A stretch of DNA of 64,000 nt from Isoetes taiwanensis. Lineage: Eukaryota > Streptophyta > Lycopodiopsida > Isoetales > Isoetaceae. A program made the translations under genes and the position numbers. The stretch lies in the NCBI GenBank assembly GCA_021234155.1, contig JAJEKV010000156.1:560001-624000 (forward strand). The letters run 5' to 3'. How positions within the stretch are numbered: the stretch's first letter is position 1; every line of letters starts with the position of its first letter. Positions 60,754-64,000 of the stretch are shown here, piece after piece. Below the pieces are notes generated by a model, which was not told the origin of the DNA, did not search any database, and saw only the letters and a program-made list of their open reading frames with translations.

Positions 60754-63700
60754 ATGGCCACGTAAGTCTACATTCCGTACTGTTTTAGTTTCTCTTTTGT
60801 TTTAATCTGTTAGAGTGTAAGCTCGAGCGGTATAAATTTATACCGAGATGGCTCTGGATCGATATAAATTTATACGCCCCGTGCTCGAGCGGTATAAATT
60901 TATACCGTTCCAGAACACAATCGGTATAAATTTATACCGCAAGTGTTCTGGAGCGGTATAAATTTATACCGCTCGAGCTGGAACGGTATAAATTTATACG
61001 GCTCGAGCACGAGCGGTATAAATTTATACCGCTCCAGAATACAGTCGGTATAATACCGCTCCAGAACACAGTCGGTATAAATTTATACCGACTGTGTTCT
61101 GGAGCGGTATAAATTTATACCGCTCGTTATATATTTATACCGTTCCAGAACCATTTCGGATTCTTGATGTCTAGTGCTTAACGAATGGTCCCGAACCTTA
61201 ATATTTTGGTAATATTGTTGTGTTTTCAGCTTAAATGACACAAATAAAGTGTTAATTTAGTGTGGATTTTATGCCCTTTCATCCTCTTTTTTTACTGTTT
61301 TTGTGTTTCAAAAAGTCGAAAAAGGTTCAGTTTCTTGTATAAAAATGGTTTTTTTTGCGCATTTTCCAGCCCTAAGATCAAGTTTGTACTCGGAGGGTCA
61401 TCATCAAAGGTCGCACCACCGAGCCACAGACTTATGAACTAAAGGAACAGACTTGGTACGTCCACGTGGGCTAAGAGAGAGCAAACCCACCGAGGCGCCT
61501 TTACTTGTGCAATCAATCGGGAAGGGCAAGTTCAAGTCCGATGATTATTACCCCGGCGGGCGAAATTATAAGCCTTGTTACTACAGAGAACAATGATGAA
61601 GTTTTAATGCAGTGCAACCATGACAAGGGCCCCGTCTACTATGTTCTGAATAGTAGAATGCTTAGAATAAGCATGTGCAAGCCCAAAGACGCACGATTAC
61701 ATTAAGTGGACAATTACAAGAACGGCTTTGTAAGTTATTCTTAGTTGCTTTCTCAGATAAATTTATACCGTCATTCTCTAAACTTAACCCTCGCATTGCG
61801 GGACATAGTAGAAATTTTAATGTCAGTGGTGTTGTGTGAAGAAAAAGTGTTGGTCAGGGGTCTATGGTACCCCCGTAATATCGAAGAGGAAGTAGTAGAG
61901 GAAGAGGAAGAGGAAGAGGAGGAACCAGTCGTCACAAAGGGAAAGGGTAGGAAGCATTCCCTGGTAGTAGATACACAGCCTCCTACCAAGAAAAAGTCTA
62001 GAATCACAAAGTCCTTGACTATAGAGGAGTCGCCAGGCTCTTCAGAAGGCTCCCCGGAGCAGATATCGTTGTGAAGCCCGCAGATAAGTCGAAAGTGCTA
62101 TTCTCAAAGCGGGTTAATGAAACCAAACCGCTCAAGGCACCATTTCTTTGACACTAAGCACTATTAAGAGGCCACCAAAAAATGAAGATGGGGTCAGAGT
62201 GCTTCAGGTCCGAAAGTTGTACGCGGCACATGTGGCTATCCTTAAGCAAAGAATGAGAAGGAATCCTCATGCCCATGTGTCGCCACTAGTTGTGATGGTA
62301 GACAGAAGTCAGTGCAACCAATTACAAAACTACAAAAAGTCAGATTTTGAAGATTACACCTATTATGTTCTTGGAGGCACACATAGTTATAAAGCAAGAA
62401 AAGAACTTTCAAAAGAAGAAAGCCGTAATGAAGTCTGGAAAAGTGTAGAAGCACATATCTATGTGGGGGTGACAGACGAAGAGGCAAAAGTCATTGCCGT
62501 GAGTCACAATCTAGACAATGACTTCAGACTAAAGATGAGCCTAATAGACAAGATTCGCTTCATGCACCGAGAGTACGTGGATTTCAAACAAGTGCATGGA
62601 GACGACTTCAAAAAACAAAAGAACAAGCTTCAAGAGCTTCGAGAATCCTGTGTGACAGAGTGCTGCCTCAGTTACGATTCGGATAAGAAACCCATTATGG
62701 CTGTCAAACAATACGATAACTACTTTCAGCTCGCTTTCAGAGATGGTCAAGTAAGTAAAAGCTTCACTTCAATCTTTTGTAGTATGTTTAGCGTGGTTAG
62801 AAGTTTGTAATAGCCGGGTGACGGTATAAATTTATACCGTGCTGAGTCGCCGTGCCCATCTTCTTACGCCATTCAACACTAAACTTTGTTTGACCATTTA
62901 CAGGTGTGGGATCTTCAAGAGAGAATTTTTTGTATGTTCGAAGATGGGGAGCTTAAAGAACAAGCTAGCAGCGCAGGAAAGAAACCAAAGAAAGGTGGTG
63001 AGTCAAAACAAAAAAATATGAGCATTGTACCCTGGACGCAGTTACAGGGTCTCAAAAGCAAAGAAATATTTGTTCGCCTGTTGGAAAAAGTAGTTGCCAA
63101 AGAATTCACATTAGACGAGATGGCCAAGGAAGCTAAGACGTAAGCCTCACTTCCTATGCCATGTTTGTTTCTACCTTTTTCTGTCTTACAATATTTTTCC
63201 CTTTGCAGTCAGAAAGACATTGTCACTTGCCAGGCCGAGTTAATGAAGCAGCTCAACCTAGAAGACTGGGAGGAGTGCAAACTTTTGTACCCAAGTTGCA
63301 CCACAGATAGTATCATCAGAGAGCACGCTGTTAACTTTAGTGGCTGGGTAAGTTTTGCAAAAAATATGTTATGTCTTTGTGCCTTTGTCTCACATTACTC
63401 TTACAGAACAAGAAGAAGGGGCTACCAACTGGATTCTTAAACCTGGTTCGTAGGGCCAAGGAAGAGAGGCAAAGGCTTAAAGCAATTGAACAGGGTAAAG
63501 AGGTCGCCACTTCCAGTTTTGACTCTACATATGAGAGATTTACTACATTTGGTCAGGACGTCCAGTACAGGGTTGTTCAGGGTGATTGTACAAGGCTGGG
63601 GACTCTTTTAGAAAAGCAAAATTTTACATTATGCATTGCAGATATTCCTTATGGATTTAAAATAAAGGATAGCGCTTTTGATGAGGAGGCTTTCACTCAC

Positions 63701-64000
63701 GTGCAAGTCCGGTCTTTCCTGGATGGCCTAAAAGAAGTCACGACATCTGAAAACTGGAGGGTCATCATTTTTCATTCCGACCTACAGACGATGTCGGTGC
63801 TTAAATCTATGGGAGCGGTCTGTAACGCCGGCTTCGAAAACTGTGTTTGGTAAGCTTTACAATTAACGCTTTTTTTTTCCGGTAACTCCACGGTATAAAT
63901 TTATACCACATCTGTCTTAAGGCTTAAATTTTAAAGGTTGGAACAACCGTGGTATACATTTTATACAGCAAGGCAATGTCTGTATAAATTTATACGGCTT
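60754..64000 (+). CDS. ParB-like / N4-N6 DNA methyltransferase fusion gene, 3' end outside window
   Basis: This is a spliced gene predicted to modify DNA bases. Proposed exons are 60754-60761 (ATGGCCAC, then GTAAGT), 61370-61729, about 61827-62120, about 62130-62750, 62904-63139, 63209-63347 and 63407-63849, then onward past the edge. From N to C it has a short start (MAT-PKIKFVLGG), an uncertain region, an acidic run of glutamates with a nuclear-type KKKSR, a ParB-like domain, a linker, and a beta-class methyltransferase start (VVQGDCTRLG, then CIADIPYGF). The last four junctions have consensus GT-AG sites and keep phase without stops. The first third needs several frame changes (near 61440, 61590, 61700, 62030 and 62115), so my exon borders there may be wrong or the copy may be damaged. 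Introns 1, 2 and 4 and the last one carry the TATAAATTTATA palindrome or a variant. A foreign origin is inferred from the domain pair, which is usual in phage and bacterial proteins. Confidence 0.75.
60831..61145. repeat. Palindromic array, CGGTATAAATTTATACCG, 29-32 bp spacing
   Basis: Exact TATAAATTTATA cores start at 60831, 60863, 60893, 60925, 60957, 60987, 61017, 61076 and 61108. A shortened copy is at 61046 and a variant at 61126. Most are extended to CGGTATAAATTTATACCG. Spacers are built from GCTCGAGC and CCAGAACACAGT in both orientations, so larger nested palindromes form (e.g. around 61055-61108). Spacing of about 31 bp is close to three helical turns. The array lies in intron 1 of the methyltransferase gene. 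Confidence 0.97.
61756..61770. repeat. Partial palindrome copy at an intron/exon border
   Basis: GATAAATTTATACCG directly follows a TTTCTCAG splice-acceptor-like site, in or next to intron 2. Confidence 0.7.
61827..62120 (+). CDS. Acidic/basic linker exon of the methyltransferase gene
   Basis: It reads VLVRGLWYPRNIEEEVVEEE with a long glutamate run from (GAAGAG)n-like codons, then KGKGRKHS and PTKKKSRITKS, a likely nuclear localisation signal. It continues in a second frame as ADIVVKPADKSKVLFSKRVN. The change of frame near 62030-62055 is unexplained. Confidence 0.5.
62130..62750 (+). CDS. ParB-like domain exon
   Basis: About 200 codons are open up to a GTAAGTA donor. The order is that of a ParB/sulfiredoxin-type N-terminal domain: VRVLQVRKLYAAHVAILKQR, then HVSPLVVMVD, the signature YYVLGGTHSYKARKEL (ParB proteins have GGHRRxxA here), AHIYVGVTDEEAKVIAVSHN, and a helical end (MSLIDKIRFMHREYVD). 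No in-frame ATG begins it, so it must be entered by splicing; the acceptor is not certain (AAG at about 62130 or 62157). The domain may bind DNA or hydrolyse nucleotide in its bacterial relatives; its role here is unknown. Confidence 0.7.
62821..62840. repeat. Perfect 20-bp palindrome in an intron
   Basis: ACGGTATAAATTTATACCGT lies between the ParB-like exon and the next exon (intron 62751-62903). Confidence 0.97.
62904..63139 (+). CDS. Linker exon of the ParB-methyltransferase gene
   Basis: 236 nt between a TTTACAG acceptor and a GTAAGC donor, fully open. It reads VWDLQERIFCMFEDGELKEQ, a lysine-rich stretch, then LKSKEIFVRLLEKVVAKEFT. It is probably a helical domain between the ParB and methyltransferase parts. 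Confidence 0.8.
63209..63347 (+). CDS. Linker exon, second
   Basis: 139 nt between a TTTGCAG acceptor and a GTAAGT donor, in phase on both sides. It reads ELMKQLNLEDWEECKLLYPS and ends HAVNFSGW. Confidence 0.8.
63407..63849 (+). CDS. Methyltransferase domain exon (GDC...ADIPYG)
   Basis: 443 nt open between a CTTACAG acceptor and a GTAAGC donor. VVQGDCTRLGTLL followed by FTLCIADIPYGFKI is the classic start of the N6_N4_Mtase family (GDCLxxL..DLIVTDPPYG). It is followed by a helix (VRSFLDGLKEVT) and strand (WRVIIFHSDLQ). Motif IV reads DIPY, with I for the first P. The motif-I glycine loop of beta-class enzymes follows motif IV and would be in exons beyond 64000. Confidence 0.82.
63892..63907. 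repeat. Perfect palindrome GGTATAAATTTATACC in an intron
   Basis: Located about 40 bp after the donor at 63850 in the last, unfinished intron. Confidence 0.95.
63951..63995. repeat. Two further palindrome copies at the window edge
   Basis: GGTATACATTTTATAC (63951-63966, diverged) and GTATAAATTTATAC (63982-63995, exact core). They suggest that another array begins here and runs past the window. Confidence 0.85.

Noticed and set aside
60831-61145. CRISPR-like array (regular repeats of about 31-bp period)
   Set aside because: The repeats are full palindromes, the spacers are themselves repeated (GCTCGAGC, CCAGAACACAGT), no cas genes are present, and the surroundings are a spliced eukaryotic gene.
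62030-62160. Programmed ribosomal frameshifting in the methyltransferase gene
   Set aside because: No slippery heptamer with a following structure was seen, and several separate frame changes would be needed; damage, error or wrong exon borders are simpler.

Overview
The window looks like nuclear DNA of a land plant with a large, repeat-rich genome. The evidence is a spliced amino-acid transporter of the plant LHT type, a plastid-type threonine deaminase relic, GT-AG introns up to about 2.5 kb, and plant copia and gypsy LTR elements with tRNA-Met-like and tRNA-Asp-like primer sites. A fern or other non-seed vascular plant is my guess; nothing here proves it. No prokaryotic operons, rRNA, intact tRNA genes or CRISPR arrays were seen.

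Layout. 0-1.6 kb: end of a minus-strand copia element whose gag is split by a solo LTR. 2.7-7.2 kb: a minus-strand LHT-like transporter gene with six clean exons. 9.1-10.6 kb: a tRNA-derived SINE and a 0.4-0.5 kb tandem duplication with a long TA tract. 11.1-14.9 kb: a terminal-inverted-repeat element with many subterminal motifs. 15.2-21.8 kb: a decayed but still intron-containing threonine deaminase pseudogene, with two copies of a 1-kb repeat before and inside it. 23.8-24.8 kb: a PIF-like inverted-repeat element. 25.0-27.2 kb: a degenerate LINE split by a GTAC-rich hAT-like MITE. 27.4-38.4 kb: an 11-kb Ty3-gypsy element with both LTRs, a CACAG target duplication and an unusually long third coding region after integrase. 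38.4-47 kb: mostly anonymous sequence, minisatellites and a small strawberry-notch/FORGETTER1 helicase relic. 47.3-50.2 kb: a minus-strand gene with a GAF-like C-terminus and an L1-type LINE (17-bp target duplication) in an intron.

The most unusual part is 55.7-64.0 kb. A minus-strand gene of the transposon-associated DUF7869 type (GHTHDDID motif) is followed, head to head, by a plus-strand spliced gene that combines a ParB-like domain with a beta-class N4/N6 DNA methyltransferase domain (GDC...ADIPYG). The space between them and the methyltransferase introns carry at least 15 exact copies of TATAAATTTATA, mostly inside the longer palindrome CGGTATAAATTTATACCG. In the main array the copies sit 29-32 bp apart. 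I infer one large DNA element carrying a transposition gene, a DNA-modifying gene and a palindromic recognition or regulatory site. This is a hypothesis, and the methyltransferase gene runs off the right edge.
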